Assembly (NCBI GenBank): GCA_965222745.1
Contig: CBDCUW010000005.1
Coordinates: 3,534,001 to 3,598,000, forward strand
DNA from: CBDCUW01 sp965222745
Lineage (GTDB): Bacteria > Planctomycetota > Planctomycetia > Pirellulales > Pirellulaceae
DNA length: 64,000 bases
Direction of reading: 5' to 3'
The notes under the pieces are model-generated. The model worked only from the letters and a program-made list of their open reading frames with translations, made no database searches and had not been told where the DNA came from. Position numbers and translations under genes: made by a program. Each line of letters begins with the position of its first letter. Positions within the stretch are counted from its first letter, which is position 1. This document shows positions 15,365 to 25,034 of this stretch, piece after piece.

Positions 15365-16260
15365 TAGGGATGGATTTTGACCATCACGACTTCGCTGTAG
15401 TCGTTGTGGAAGACGATGTCGTCCATGAAGCTGGTGATCAGCATCAGGCCGCGACATTGTTCGAGCTCGAACGATTCCGGAGTTCCCGGCGCGGGGGTCA
15501 TCCGTGTCATTCGACCTGGCCCGTCGTGAGAAACCAACACCCGCGTGTCGTCGTTGCCGACCGAGATTTTGAGTTCCACTTTTCGCTCGGCGTAGGGCTG
15601 CGAATCGGCGCGGCCGCGAAGGTCGTCTTTGCCCGATTGTTCGCCCGCCAACATCCGGCTGACCACGGTGTCTTCGTCCTGCAGTTCCAGGTTGCCATAA
15701 CAGATCGCGTTGAACAGCGCGCTGGCGATCGCCGTTCCCAAACGCACTCGATGGGTCGGGTTCATTCTTCCCGATGCGGCCAGCGATTGAACGACAAACA
15801 ACGTTGCCGGTTCGATCGATCCGACATGGTTGTCCAACGTGAAGCTGTATTCGGGCTTGGTCAGCCGGCCGGAGAATTGGCTGTACAGACGATCGACCTC
15901 CGCCATTTTCACCGTGCGGGCCACGACGTTGGCCAGCAGGGTGCTGAGCGAATTTTTGGGGACGAAGTTGGCCGCGCCCAGTGCTAGCGCGTCGACCGCC
16001 AGCGATTCGGAACCTCGCGCGGTCACCACCACCGAGGGAAGTTGGGGATGATTTTCGGCAATCGACTGCACCAGCTCCAACCCGTTCATCTCCGGCATGC
16101 GAAGGTCGGTCACGAGCAGATCGGGACGAGCCGTTTCGACAGCGGCCAATGCTTCTTTGCCGTTGGGCACGCAATGGACGGTATGAGACGCTTCCTCCAG
16201 CAGCGAACGCATCAGCACGGTGTGCGTCGGACTGTCTTCGGCTAGCAGGATGACCGCCAT
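15364..16260 (-). CDS. Response regulator with C-terminal HATPase (RsbW-like) domain
   Basis: 298 residues from ATG 16260. Residues 1-120 are a receiver domain: acidic pair in LLAEDSPTH, phosphoacceptor Asp in LLVTDLRMPEMNG, VVVTARGS and the Lys in NFVPKNS. Residues about 165-298 resemble a GHKL ATPase of the anti-sigma/RsbW type (MNPTHRVRLGTAIASALFNA with an N-box-like region, LVSHDGPGRM, GLMLITSFMDDI). The fusion suggests phosphorylation-controlled binding to or phosphorylation of an anti-sigma antagonist, as in partner-switching. The upstream gene is divergent and no partner lies nearby. Its stop codon overlaps the end of a repeat. Confidence 0.85.
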   Translation of the reverse strand: MAVILLAEDSPTHTVLMRSLLEEASHTVHCVPNGKEALAAVETARPDLLVTDLRMPEMNGLELVQSIAENHPQLPSVVVTARGSESLAVDALALGAANFVPKNSLSTLLANVVARTVKMAEVDRLYSQFSGRLTKPEYSFTLDNHVGSIEPATLFVVQSLAASGRMNPTHRVRLGTAIASALFNAICYGNLELQDEDTVVSRMLAGEQSGKDDLRGRADSQPYAERKVELKISVGNDDTRVLVSHDGPGRMTRMTPAPGTPESFELEQCRGLMLITSFMDDIVFHNDYSEVVMVKIHP

Positions 16261-16384
16261 TTATTCTGGTCGCTTGTCACTGGTGGGAAGTATGATCGGG
16301 GGAATCAAATTTAACGGATCTGTCACCACAAGTGGTAAGCCAGTGGAATCGCCGCCCGTCCTTTCCACGATCAACGGAATTCTC

Positions 16385-18493
16385 ATGAACGACGCAAACC
16401 CGACATTTTACTTTCGCGCGATCTTGTTTGCTTGGGCAATGGTCATTGTACCGGTGTCATCGACGTCGCCGACGGCGTGGGGCGACGGGCCGGCGGACAA
16501 TCTTCCCGATCAGGTGCGGCCGATTCCCCCGGCAGGCATCCAAATCCCCGACGCGACGGCCGAGGCGCTCGCCTGGCGATGCACGGCGATCAGGGCCGAG
16601 TGGAACGCGTTGTTGGAAGAGGCTGGCAAACAGGCCGATGCCAAGAAGACGCCGAAAGGCCGATCGGATGTTGCGCGTCTTCGATCGCTGACTGCCGAGA
16701 TTTTGGTGTTTCCTCGCGCGGTCGAATTGGCGATCGAGTTTCATCAGTTTTATAAACCAGTCGACCCGGAGAAAGCATCGCGGTTGTTGGACGAAGCGAA
16801 CCGGCGAATTCAAATCGTTCGCCGCGGCGGTGATTGGGGCGAAGTCGTTGGACTGGGCGATGGCAGTTCGCAGCGGTTGATCATCGGCGGTTATCGATCC
16901 AAGATCGATGGTTCGTATCAACCGTACGGCCTGGTGATTCCACCCGGTTTCGGCCGCTTCGACGTTCGGCCGCGGCGTTTGGATCTTTGGTTTCACGGCC
17001 GCGGCGAAACGCTCAGCGAAGTGGCCTTCCTGAGCAATCAAAGTACTTCGCCCGGCAGGTACACTCCGGCTGACACCTTTGTGCTGCATCCGTACGGCCG
17101 CTACAGCAACGCGTTCAAGTTTGCTGGCGAGATCGATGTGTTGGAAGTGCTCGATTACATCCGCTCGCGATTGCCGGTCGACGAAAATCGAATCGCCGTG
17201 CGCGGTTTTTCAATGGGCGGCGCGGCTTGCTGGCAGTTTGCGACCCACTATGCCGATCGCTGGTTCGCCGCCAATCCGGGTGCCGGTTTTTCGGAAACGC
17301 CCCAGTTCCTGACGGTGTTTCAAATGGAAGACGTGAGCAACACGCCCCTTTACCAAAAGAAACTTTGGCAGCTGTACGATTGCCCGCCCTGGGCCGGCAA
17401 CCTGCAGCATTGTCCGATGGTCGCCTACAGCGGTGAAATCGATCGCCAAAAACAGGCGGCCGACGTGATGGAGGCGGCGCTGGAAGAACGAGGTATCGAT
17501 TTGGTTCACATCATCGGACCGCAAACCGCCCACAAGATTCATCCACGATCGATGATCGAAATCGAAAGCCGAATGGCGGCCCTGGCACATTCGGCATCGG
17601 CCCGAGCTCCAATGCAAATCGATTTCACCACGGTGTCGCTGCGGTACCACAAGATGCATTGGATCGACGTGCAGGGATTGGGCGAACATTGGACACCGGC
17701 CAACGTCCAAGCGTCGATTCAACCACCGTCGACGATCGAAGTCGCGACAGACAACGTCACCGACCTGAGAATTCGATTCGATCCCGGTCAATGGCCCGGT
17801 TCCGGTAGCGGCCCGATCACCGTGAAGATTGGCGATGCGGTGATCGAAGGACCCGCCGTGGCTTCGGATCGTTCCTGGTCAGCCGACCTGACGCATGACG
17901 GTACCGGCTGGAAAATCGGCAGGCGAGGAAATTCGCTGCGCAAACGTCCTGGATTGCAAGGACCGATCGATGACGCGTTGATGGATTCGTTTTTGTTTGT
18001 GTTGCCGACCAGTCAAAGCGACGATCCGGCTGTGCAAGCCTGGATCGAATCGGAATCCGAACACGCGATGACACATTGGCGGAAACATTTTCGCGGCGAC
18101 ATTCGCTACGTGCTCGATTCCGAGTTGACTTTGCAGCAGATCTTATCGAACCATCTGATCCTGTTTGGCGACCATCAATCCAACCGGATCATCCAAAAGA
18201 TCGCCGGCGATCTGCCGCTGCAGTGGGACGCACAAACGATCAAGATCGGAAGCGAGGAAGTTCCCAGCGGTGGCCACGTGCCGATCATGATCTATCCGAA
18301 TCCGATGAACCCCGACCGCTACGTGGTGCTGAACAGCGGATTCACCTTCCGAGAATACGACTACCTCAACAACGCCCGCCAAACTCCCAAGCTGCCCGAC
18401 TGGGCATTGGTCGACATCCGCGAAGGAGCAACCACTCAATCACCTGGCGTCATCCAAGCAGCCGGCTTCTTCGATGAAAGCTGGATGCCGTAG
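16385..18493 (+). CDS. Secreted alpha/beta-hydrolase (PHB depolymerase/esterase-like)
   Basis: 702 residues from ATG 16385; the frame is open upstream but the signal peptide (RAILFAWAMVIVPVSS) places the start here. The catalytic serine motif is RGFSMGGAACW (about residue 280), in an alpha/beta-hydrolase context (LDLWFHGRGE, DTFVLHPYGRY, VAYSGEIDRQKQAA, with a candidate His in GPQTAHKIHP). The C-terminal 300 residues are a beta-rich planctomycete extension ending SGFTFREYDYLNNARQ. A paralogue with the same architecture lies at 53899-55911. Probably acts on esters outside the cytoplasm; substrate unknown. Confidence 0.85.
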   Translation: MNDANPTFYFRAILFAWAMVIVPVSSTSPTAWGDGPADNLPDQVRPIPPAGIQIPDATAEALAWRCTAIRAEWNALLEEAGKQADAKKTPKGRSDVARLRSLTAEILVFPRAVELAIEFHQFYKPVDPEKASRLLDEANRRIQIVRRGGDWGEVVGLGDGSSQRLIIGGYRSKIDGSYQPYGLVIPPGFGRFDVRPRRLDLWFHGRGETLSEVAFLSNQSTSPGRYTPADTFVLHPYGRYSNAFKFAGEIDVLEVLDYIRSRLPVDENRIAVRGFSMGGAACWQFATHYADRWFAANPGAGFSETPQFLTVFQMEDVSNTPLYQKKLWQLYDCPPWAGNLQHCPMVAYSGEIDRQKQAADVMEAALEERGIDLVHIIGPQTAHKIHPRSMIEIESRMAALAHSASARAPMQIDFTTVSLRYHKMHWIDVQGLGEHWTPANVQASIQPPSTIEVATDNVTDLRIRFDPGQWPGSGSGPITVKIGDAVIEGPAVASDRSWSADLTHDGTGWKIGRRGNSLRKRPGLQGPIDDALMDSFLFVLPTSQSDDPAVQAWIESESEHAMTHWRKHFRGDIRYVLDSELTLQQILSNHLILFGDHQSNRIIQKIAGDLPLQWDAQTIKIGSEEVPSGGHVPIMIYPNPMNPDRYVVLNSGFTFREYDYLNNARQTPKLPDWALVDIREGATTQSPGVIQAAGFFDESWMP

Positions 18494-18512
18494 TGCGTGG
18501 AAGTAAAGAGTA

Positions 18513-18700
18513 ACCACGAATAGCTCGAATAGCACGAATAGCACGAATAAGAAAAAAGTGTGTGAAGGCAAAGGAGCAACCACGAATCAGATCTTGCGTA
18601 CTTTGGTTACCGCTGCGCCAGGGAAATGCCCCGCTCAGCGCAAACATTTTCCTATCCAAATCCTTTTTTCTTCATTCGTGTGATTCGAGCTATTCGTGGT
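18513..18700. repeat. Inverted-repeat element with 18-bp perfect arms
   Basis: Arms ACCACGAATAGCTCGAAT (18513-18530) and its complement (18683-18700) enclose 152 bp without a gene. Fits a small non-autonomous (MITE-like) element between convergent genes. Confidence 0.75.
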
Positions 18701-18733
18701 CAACCTTCTTCTTGTGCGCTCCACTACCATCGG

Positions 18734-20146
18734 TTACGCCAACATCTGGTGCACGACGTTGCCGTGCACGTCGGTCAATCGAAAATCTCGTCCTTGGAAT
18801 CGGAAGGTCAACTGGGTGTGATCGATGCCCAGCAGATGCAGAATCGTCGCTTGCAAATCGTGAACGTGAACTTTGCCGTCGGTGACGCCGAAACCTAGTT
18901 CGTCGGTCGCGCCGTAGCAGAACCCGCGTTTGATACCGGCGCCGGCAAGCCACACCGTAAAAGCGTCGATGTGATGATCGCGGCCGGTCGGCGTTCTTTC
19001 TTCGCCCATGGGCGTACGCCCGAATTCGCCACCCCAAATCACCAGCGTCTCGTCCAGCAATCCGGTTCGCTTCAAGTCTTTGATCAGCGCCGCCGACGCC
19101 TGGTCGACTTCCTTGGTGCGGGTCGGCAGTTCGCCGTCCAACGATTCGGCGCCGCCATGCTGATCCCAATTGGTGTGATACAGCTGAATGAACCTCACGC
19201 CCCGTTCCACCAATCGACGCGCCAGCAGTGCGTTGTTGGCAAACGATGCGGCCCCCGGCTGGGCACCATACATCTTCAACACATGTTCGGGCTCGCTGGA
19301 AAGATCCATCAGCTCCGGCGCGCTCGTTTGCATTCGATACGCCATTTCATAGGCGGCGATCCGCGTTTGGATTTCGGGGTCGCCGACCGTTTGAAAACGG
19401 GCTTGGTTCAGATCGGCAACGACGTCGGTAAACTCACCCTGAGCCTGCAAGTCGTAGTCGTCGGGACTTTTCAGATTCAAAATCGGATCGCCCTGTCCAC
19501 GAAACGGGACCCCTTGGTGGCTGGTCGGCAAGAAACCGCTGGACCAGAGCGCCGATCCGCCGCGTGGACCGCGCGGACCTGATTGAAGCACGACAAAACC
19601 AGGCAGGTCTTCCGCCTGGTTGCCGATTCCGTAGGTCACCCACGACCCCATCGACGGCCGTCCCGGTTGCGGCGATCCGGTCTGCATGAACAGTTTTGCC
19701 GGGCCATGGTTGAACACGTCGGTCGTCATCCCTTTCAGGAAACAGACGTCGTCCACGATCTCGCGATGAAACGGCAGCAAGTCACTCAGCTGGGCACCAC
19801 ACTGTCCGTACCGGCCGAACTTCCGCCGCGGCCCTAGCAGAGTTTCGGTGCCTTTCAAGAACGCGAAACGACGATCCTTCATGAAACTTTCCGGTGGCGC
19901 CTGCCCAGAAAGCTCGGCCAGCTTCGGTTTGTGCTCGAACAACTCCAGCTGGCTGGGTCCGCCGGCCATGAACAGATAGATGACCGCTTTTGCTCGCGGC
20001 GCAAAATGGGTGGCCGCTCCGGCAGTGTCCGCTTGAAGCAGCGAAGCCAGTCCGATGCTTCCAACGCTCAAACCTGCCTCACCGAAAAAAGCGCGGCGAG
20101 TCGATTGTCGAAGCGGATGGTCGATGGCGAAGGACTTGCGGTTCAT
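18734..20146 (-). CDS. DUF1501 domain protein, exported
   Basis: 470 residues from ATG 20146. The N-terminus is a Tat-like signal (RQSTRRAFFGEAGLSVGS). The sulfatase-like DUF1501 fold shows in KAVIYLFMAGGPSQLELFEH, FMQTGSPQPGRPSMGSWV, LVIWGGEFGRTPMGE, GRDHHIDAFTVWLAGAG, and the terminal LLGIDHTQLTFRFQGRDFRL. DUF1501 proteins are abundant in planctomycetes, almost always beside a cytochrome-like DUF1549/DUF1553 protein, and are thought to work with it in an unidentified periplasmic process. Here that partner ends 39 bp upstream. Confidence 0.93.
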   Translation of the reverse strand: MNRKSFAIDHPLRQSTRRAFFGEAGLSVGSIGLASLLQADTAGAATHFAPRAKAVIYLFMAGGPSQLELFEHKPKLAELSGQAPPESFMKDRRFAFLKGTETLLGPRRKFGRYGQCGAQLSDLLPFHREIVDDVCFLKGMTTDVFNHGPAKLFMQTGSPQPGRPSMGSWVTYGIGNQAEDLPGFVVLQSGPRGPRGGSALWSSGFLPTSHQGVPFRGQGDPILNLKSPDDYDLQAQGEFTDVVADLNQARFQTVGDPEIQTRIAAYEMAYRMQTSAPELMDLSSEPEHVLKMYGAQPGAASFANNALLARRLVERGVRFIQLYHTNWDQHGGAESLDGELPTRTKEVDQASAALIKDLKRTGLLDETLVIWGGEFGRTPMGEERTPTGRDHHIDAFTVWLAGAGIKRGFCYGATDELGFGVTDGKVHVHDLQATILHLLGIDHTQLTFRFQGRDFRLTDVHGNVVHQMLA

Positions 20147-20185
20147 GGTTTTTGGTATTGGGGAAATCCGAAAGTTTTTGTGACG

Positions 20186-23179
20186 CTATTCTCGGGTCAC
20201 GAATTCGTCCAGGTTCATCAACACTCGCGCGGCGGCGGCCCAGACCTTCGCTTCCTGATCGAATCGCTGCCGGGTTGCCTGGAGGTAGGCTGTTAGCCGG
20301 CGAACTTCTTCTTCACTGGGTGTCCGCGCGAAACAGAGCCGATAACCATGCGTGATTCGTTCTTCGTCGCTTCCGCCAGGAACCTCCTCACAAATCCGCC
20401 TGCCCAGTAGTTGGGAAAGTTCCAGCAGCGATTCCGAGTTGGCCATCGTCAGCGATTGAAGAGGCGTGTTCGATCGATCGCGGCAAGTGCAAACGGTGTT
20501 GAACTTGGGCACGTCAAAAGTGCTGAGCATCGGGTAAGGAGCGCTGCGATAGAAAAAGGTGTACATGCCGCGACGAAATCGATCCTCGCCCTGGCTTGTC
20601 TTCCAATTTTTCTTCCTCTGAGTGAACGCGTAAACTCCGTCGGGTTGCGGCGGAAAAACACTGGGGCCGCCAATCTTGTCGCTCAATGTTCCACTGACCG
20701 CCAAAGCAAGGTCGCGGACAATTTCCGCCTCCACCCGCAATCGCGACTGCCGGGCCAACAACAAATTGCGAGGGTCGATCGTTTGCAGATCGGGGCGAGC
20801 GTGTGAACTTTGACGGTACGTTGCCGACGACATGATCCATCTCAGCAAACTCTTGGTCGACCATCCGTCACGGATGAACTTAGCGGCCAAGTAGTCGAGC
20901 AGTTCGGGGTGAGTCGGCAGGGAACCCTGGATGCCGAAATCGTTTTCCGTCTCCACCAGTCCTCGCCCGAAAAGCCGCATCCAAATTCGATTGACTCGAA
21001 CCCGCGCCGTCAAAGGATGTTCGGGGCTGACCAGCCATTTTGCCAGCGCCAACCGGTTTCGATTCGACGGATCATCCAGCGGCGGAAACACTTCGGGGAC
21101 GTCGGGAGCAACTTCTTCGCCGCGCCGCAGGAAATCGCCACGCACCTGAATGTAGGCTTGGCGAGGTTTGCCGAGTTCCTGCAGCACCATCGTCGTGGGA
21201 ATTTGCCGCTGAACCGTTTCGATTCTTTTGACCACTTTGTCCAACTGCGCGTCGATTTCGCGGAGGTGGGGATCCGATTGAATGAACGCTTTGTCGATTC
21301 GCCCCTGCTGTTCCTTGCTTCGCTTCTCTTTTGGTACCCCGATCAGTTTCGCGATCGCAGCGGGGCCGGGTCGATCGATCCACTCCTGGTCGGAGATGCT
21401 GATCCGATAGCGACCGATCGAATAATCCGGCTCGGAGTGAAACTGCATCTTGAACACCAACGCGTGGTCCGCTTCAACCTCCAGCGGTTCGGGCAGGACG
21501 AACCAGGCAACTCGATCGTGGTTCAATTCGCCTTCGGGGGCATTGTTGATTGCCCAGCCGGTATCGGACTTGCCGTCGATCGCCGCGGCGACTGCGAACT
21601 TCGGTTGTGAATGTTCGGCGGCAGCTTTCGAAAAACGAAGCTCGCGTCCGTCGCCGGTACGAAACCAGAACTCGGTGAGCACAAAATTGCCGTTGGCGGC
21701 TCGTCCCGGTCCGCGCTGGGGCAGGCTGTCGTCGGTCAGTACCTCCAGCTTGACCGAACGAACTTTGGTCAGCGGGCTCCGAGCGGTCGATTGGTACTCC
21801 TCCTTGGCCGCGCCCTTGCCGGCGACCAACAGCGACTTGTCCTCAAGAATTTTGAAGATCGATTGCCCGTCCGATTTTCCCGACAGGTCGAGCACGGTCC
21901 ATGGAATCGAATCGGCTTGATCGGCGGCCTCCTGGGCCCGTTGGACGATCTCGGCTTCCCAGTCGGACTGACGTTCGGCGCGGCCATCGTCGCTAGCCAA
22001 CTGTTGAGTCAACTGTTCCTTTTGCTGCTTCAATTCCTCCAGCTCGCGAGCCTGCTTGTCGGAGGGAACTTTCACCGTTGGAGTGACCGAATTTCGATCG
22101 GCGGTCGAATTGAAGAAAGCGTACAGTCCGTAGTAGTCGGCTTGGCTGAGCGGGTCGAATTTGTGGGCGTGACATTTGGCGCAGCCTACCGTCAAACCCA
22201 TCCACACCAAACCGGTGGTGTCGACCCGATCCTTCACCTGTTCGTCGCGAAACTGATCCGCCTTCGTGCCGCCTTCGCTATTGATCAATGTGTTGCGATG
22301 AAAGCCGGTCGCGATGCGCTGATCAAGCGTCGCGCCTTCCAATAGATCTCCGGCGAGTTGTTCGATCGTGAATTGATCAAACGGCACGTCTTGGTTCAGT
22401 GCGTTGATCACCCAATCGCGATAAGGCCACATCGAACGTTCGTTGTCGTTGGTGTAGCCGTGCGAATCGGCGTACCTTGCCTGGTCCAGCCAATGGCGGC
22501 CCCAACGTTCGCCGAATCGTTTGCTGGTCAACAACCGGTCCACCATCCGGCGATACGCACCGGGACGAGGGTCGTTGACGAAGGCGTCGATCTCCGCAAT
22601 CGTCGGCGGCAATCCCAGCAGGTCCAGCGAAACGCGTCGGATCAACGTCTGCCGATCGGCCTGGGGCGACGGCGTGATCCCTTGCTGGTGAAGGCGGCGA
22701 TGAATGAAGGCATCGATCGGATTCTGTTTCCAGCGGGGCGGCGCGGCGGCATCGACGGCGGGAACGTCGTAGCGGCCCATCGGCTGAAACGACCAATGCT
22801 TGGCATAGGGAGCGCCCTGCTGAATCCACTTTTCCAACAAGGCGATTTCATGTTCGCTCAAACGATCGCCTTCGGGTGGCATCCGGCCGTCGTCATCGGT
22901 TTCCTTGACGCGGCGAATCAGTTCGCTTTCCACCGGATCGTGTTCCACCACGGCGGCGTATCCGCCCAGGTCGTCGATCGCACCCGATCGTGTATCAAGC
23001 CTCAGATCGGCCTCGCGCTGGTCTTCATCAGGACCGTGACATTGGAAGCAATGGTTCGATAGGATCGGACGAATATCACGGTTGAAGTCGACTTCGTCCG
23101 CCTGCTGGCCATCGGCGCCGCCCATCGCGGCAACCACCATGATCAGCGTACAGGAAAGGATAAATGTCGGCTTCGTCAC
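20186..23179 (-). CDS. PSCyt1-DUF1549-DUF1553 secreted protein with haem-binding CxxCH
   Basis: About 997 residues if started at GTG 23179, which leaves a signal peptide (TFILSCTLIMVVAAMGG) at the N-terminus; the frame extends 40 codons further into repeat sequence. Residues about 35-120 are a planctomycete cytochrome C domain (FNRDIRPILSNHCFQCHGP). A DUF1549 region follows (DAFIHRRLHQQGITPS, RWGRHWLDQARYADSHGYT), then a lectin-like insert, and DUF1553 at the C-terminus (ARVRVNRIWMRLFGRGLVE, PLQSLTMANSE, LVMNLDEF-type end). Co-oriented with DUF1501 downstream. Redox role in the periplasm is inferred from CxxCH. Confidence 0.92.
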   Translation of the reverse strand: MTKPTFILSCTLIMVVAAMGGADGQQADEVDFNRDIRPILSNHCFQCHGPDEDQREADLRLDTRSGAIDDLGGYAAVVEHDPVESELIRRVKETDDDGRMPPEGDRLSEHEIALLEKWIQQGAPYAKHWSFQPMGRYDVPAVDAAAPPRWKQNPIDAFIHRRLHQQGITPSPQADRQTLIRRVSLDLLGLPPTIAEIDAFVNDPRPGAYRRMVDRLLTSKRFGERWGRHWLDQARYADSHGYTNDNERSMWPYRDWVINALNQDVPFDQFTIEQLAGDLLEGATLDQRIATGFHRNTLINSEGGTKADQFRDEQVKDRVDTTGLVWMGLTVGCAKCHAHKFDPLSQADYYGLYAFFNSTADRNSVTPTVKVPSDKQARELEELKQQKEQLTQQLASDDGRAERQSDWEAEIVQRAQEAADQADSIPWTVLDLSGKSDGQSIFKILEDKSLLVAGKGAAKEEYQSTARSPLTKVRSVKLEVLTDDSLPQRGPGRAANGNFVLTEFWFRTGDGRELRFSKAAAEHSQPKFAVAAAIDGKSDTGWAINNAPEGELNHDRVAWFVLPEPLEVEADHALVFKMQFHSEPDYSIGRYRISISDQEWIDRPGPAAIAKLIGVPKEKRSKEQQGRIDKAFIQSDPHLREIDAQLDKVVKRIETVQRQIPTTMVLQELGKPRQAYIQVRGDFLRRGEEVAPDVPEVFPPLDDPSNRNRLALAKWLVSPEHPLTARVRVNRIWMRLFGRGLVETENDFGIQGSLPTHPELLDYLAAKFIRDGWSTKSLLRWIMSSATYRQSSHARPDLQTIDPRNLLLARQSRLRVEAEIVRDLALAVSGTLSDKIGGPSVFPPQPDGVYAFTQRKKNWKTSQGEDRFRRGMYTFFYRSAPYPMLSTFDVPKFNTVCTCRDRSNTPLQSLTMANSESLLELSQLLGRRICEEVPGGSDEERITHGYRLCFARTPSEEEVRRLTAYLQATRQRFDQEAKVWAAAARVLMNLDEFVTRE

Positions 23180-23243
23180 AACTTTCACCGTGGATGAAGA
23201 TTCAGAAGCCAACCATTGTAACCGCCTCCGGTGGCAGTTCACC

Positions 23244-23309
23244 GTAGGCCGACCTAGTTCCAGGCCGGCAAAGAGTTCAGGATTGCCGACTTGGGGCAAG
23301 TCGGCCTAC
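23244..23309. repeat. GTAGGCCGAC-type inverted repeat
   Basis: GTAGGCCGACCTAGTTCCAG paired with a right arm ending GTCGGCCTAC; member of the dispersed family. It sits just upstream of the aldolase gene. Confidence 0.7.
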
Positions 23310-23367
23310 CCATCCTTGATAGAATCGGCATCACGCGCATCGGATCCCGTTTTTTATCGAGCATTTC

Positions 23368-24126
23368 ATGGTAGAGCAATTCAAGTCAAAATTGGCCAAC
23401 GGTCAGAAGCTTTTCGGCACGATGGTGACGTTGCCCACGCCGGCGACCGCTGAAATTCTTGCCGAGATTGGATTCGATTGGCTGTTTGTCGATGCCGAAC
23501 ACGGTCCGCTGGAACTGAGCGACGTGCTTGCGATTCTGCAAGCGGTTGGCGACAAGGTGCCTTGTATTGTCCGCGTGCCCGAAGCGGCCGAGGTGCCGAT
23601 CAAGAAGGTGCTTGATTTTGGCGCCGCCGGAGTGATCGTGCCGCTGGTCAATTCAGCCCAGCAAGCTCAAGACGTCGTTCGGTATGCGAAATACGCGCCA
23701 CTGGGAACTCGTGGTGTGGGTTTGGCTCGAGCACACGGCTACGGATTGAAGTTCAACGACTACATCGAATCGGCAAACGATCAAACAGTCGTGATTGTTC
23801 AAGCCGAACACTCCCTGGCGGTCGACGATATCGAATCGATCGTCGCCGTGCCGGGGATCGATGCCGTGCTGATCGGTCCCTATGACCTGTCGGCGAGCCT
23901 TGGGAAAATGGGGCAGATCGAGGATCCGGTGGTGACCGGCGCGATCGATCGAGTCACTGAAGTATGCCAGGCAGCCGGGATGCCGCTGGGCTATTTCGGT
24001 GTGTCGGGCTCCGCAGTCCAGCCCTACGTCGAACGAGGTTACACGTTGATTGTCGCCGGAGTCGACACGTTGTTCTTGGGACAGGCGGCGGCGAGATTGC
24101 TATCGGAATTGAAAGCCAGCCACTAG
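23368..24126 (+). CDS. HpcH/HpaI-family aldolase
   Basis: 252 residues from ATG 23368. Typical class II pyruvate aldolase of the HpcH/HpaI (GarL-like) family: GTMVTLPTPATAEILAE, DWLFVDAEHGPLE with the conserved Glu-His, VRVPEAAEVPIKKVLDFGA, GVIVPLVNSA, TRGVGLARAHGYG, VIVQAEH and IDAVLIGPYDLSASLG. Such enzymes reversibly cleave 2-keto-3-deoxy sugar acids or 4-hydroxy-2-oxo acids into pyruvate and an aldehyde in the cytoplasm with a divalent metal. It stands alone, so the substrate (for example dehydro-deoxyglucarate) cannot be fixed. Confidence 0.9.
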   Translation: MVEQFKSKLANGQKLFGTMVTLPTPATAEILAEIGFDWLFVDAEHGPLELSDVLAILQAVGDKVPCIVRVPEAAEVPIKKVLDFGAAGVIVPLVNSAQQAQDVVRYAKYAPLGTRGVGLARAHGYGLKFNDYIESANDQTVVIVQAEHSLAVDDIESIVAVPGIDAVLIGPYDLSASLGKMGQIEDPVVTGAIDRVTEVCQAAGMPLGYFGVSGSAVQPYVERGYTLIVAGVDTLFLGQAAARLLSELKASH

Positions 24127-24463
24127 CCGATCGGAGGCCGCAACCGAAAAAGTGATTGATCGGTTTCGTTCGACTTTCACATTTTTCGTACTCAGGCGAA
24201 GTGGTACTCGTACTCCTACTCGATCTCAATGTGACGTGCTCCCACCGAGTAGGAGTAGCACGAGTACCGGCGAAACGCCTGAGTACGAGTACGATCACAA
24301 AACACTGATGAAGACGTAAAAAAGAGAAAGCTCCGACAAGTCGGAGCACTCCAAAGGTGCGAAAGTCGAATTTAGCAGGCTGCAAACTTGATTTGAGGTG
24401 ATCGCGCCGATTACCCTTGGTGCTGGACGTGACAACCGCTTTTTCCTTGACCAGGGAGCCGCC
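24127..24463. other. Intergenic stretch with nested inverted repeat
   Basis: No gene supported. At 24187-24287 lie nested arms: outer CGTACTCAGGCG/CGCCTGAGTACG and inner TACTCCTACTCG/CGAGTAGGAGTA. The promoter of the peroxiredoxin gene should lie in the last 150 bp. Confidence 0.6.
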
Positions 24464-25006
24464 ATGAAGAAAACCCTTTCCACTTTTTCCATCGCCATGA
24501 CACTGATGATGTTTCATGGTGGATTTGTCCAAGCGGAGGTGAGCGTGGGTGACCAGGCACCAGAATTTGAACTCGTCGGAAGCGACGGAAAAACCTACAC
24601 CAACAAAGACTTCACCGGCAAGAAAGTCGCGGTGATTGCCTGGTATCCCAAAGCGTTTACCGGTGGCTGAACGAAAGAATGCAAGTCGCTCCGTGAGAGC
24701 GGCGATGTGCTGAAACAGTTCAACGTGGCTTACTTTACCGCCAGCGTGGACAGCGTTGAAAAGAACACCGAATTCGCCAAGAGCCTGGACCTCGATTATC
24801 CCATCTTGAGCGACCCCAGCAAGAAAGTCGCCAAAGCCTTCGGCTGTCTGAATGACCGCGGCTTGTCCAATCGGTGGACGTACTACATCGGCATCGACAA
24901 CAAAATCCTGTACGTCGACAAGAAAGTCAAAGCGGCCGAACACGGTAAATCGATCGCCGCAAAGCTGGAGGAACTGGGGGTCGAAAAGGCGAAGAAGAAA
25001 GAATAA
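24464..25006 (+). CDS. Peroxiredoxin, probable selenoprotein (in-frame TGA at codon 69)
   Basis: 180 residues if TGA at 24668-24670 is read as selenocysteine. Start is ATG 24464 with GGGAG 6 bp upstream, giving a signal peptide (MKKTLSTFSIAMTLMMFHGG). Thioredoxin-fold peroxiredoxin features run across the TGA in one frame: VGDQAPEFELVGSDG, AWYPKAFTGG, then U-TKECKSLRES, YFTASVDSVEKNTEFAKSL, DYPILSDPSKKVAKAFG and SNRWTYYIGIDNKILYVD. The TGA sits exactly where such proteins have the peroxidatic Cys, four residues before a second Cys (UxxxC). A hairpin suited as bacterial SECIS follows at 24685-24703. Likely reduces peroxides outside the cytoplasm. A terminator follows the stop. If Sec is not decoded, a 68-residue truncated protein would result. 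Confidence 0.85.
24685..24703 (+). promoter_or_regulatory. SECIS-like hairpin downstream of the in-frame TGA
   Basis: GTCGCTC / GAGCGGC (7 bp, one G-U pair) with loop CGTGA. The loop begins 21 nt after the TGA and contains the GU expected at the apex of bacterial SECIS elements read by SelB. Confidence 0.65.
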
Positions 25007-25034
25007 CCGCCGCGACCCGCCAGGCACCAACCAC

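Noticed and set aside
24398..24670. Peroxiredoxin as a pseudogene broken by a stop codon
   Set aside because: The frame and family homology continue perfectly after TGA, the TGA is exactly at the catalytic Cys position and a SECIS-like hairpin follows.
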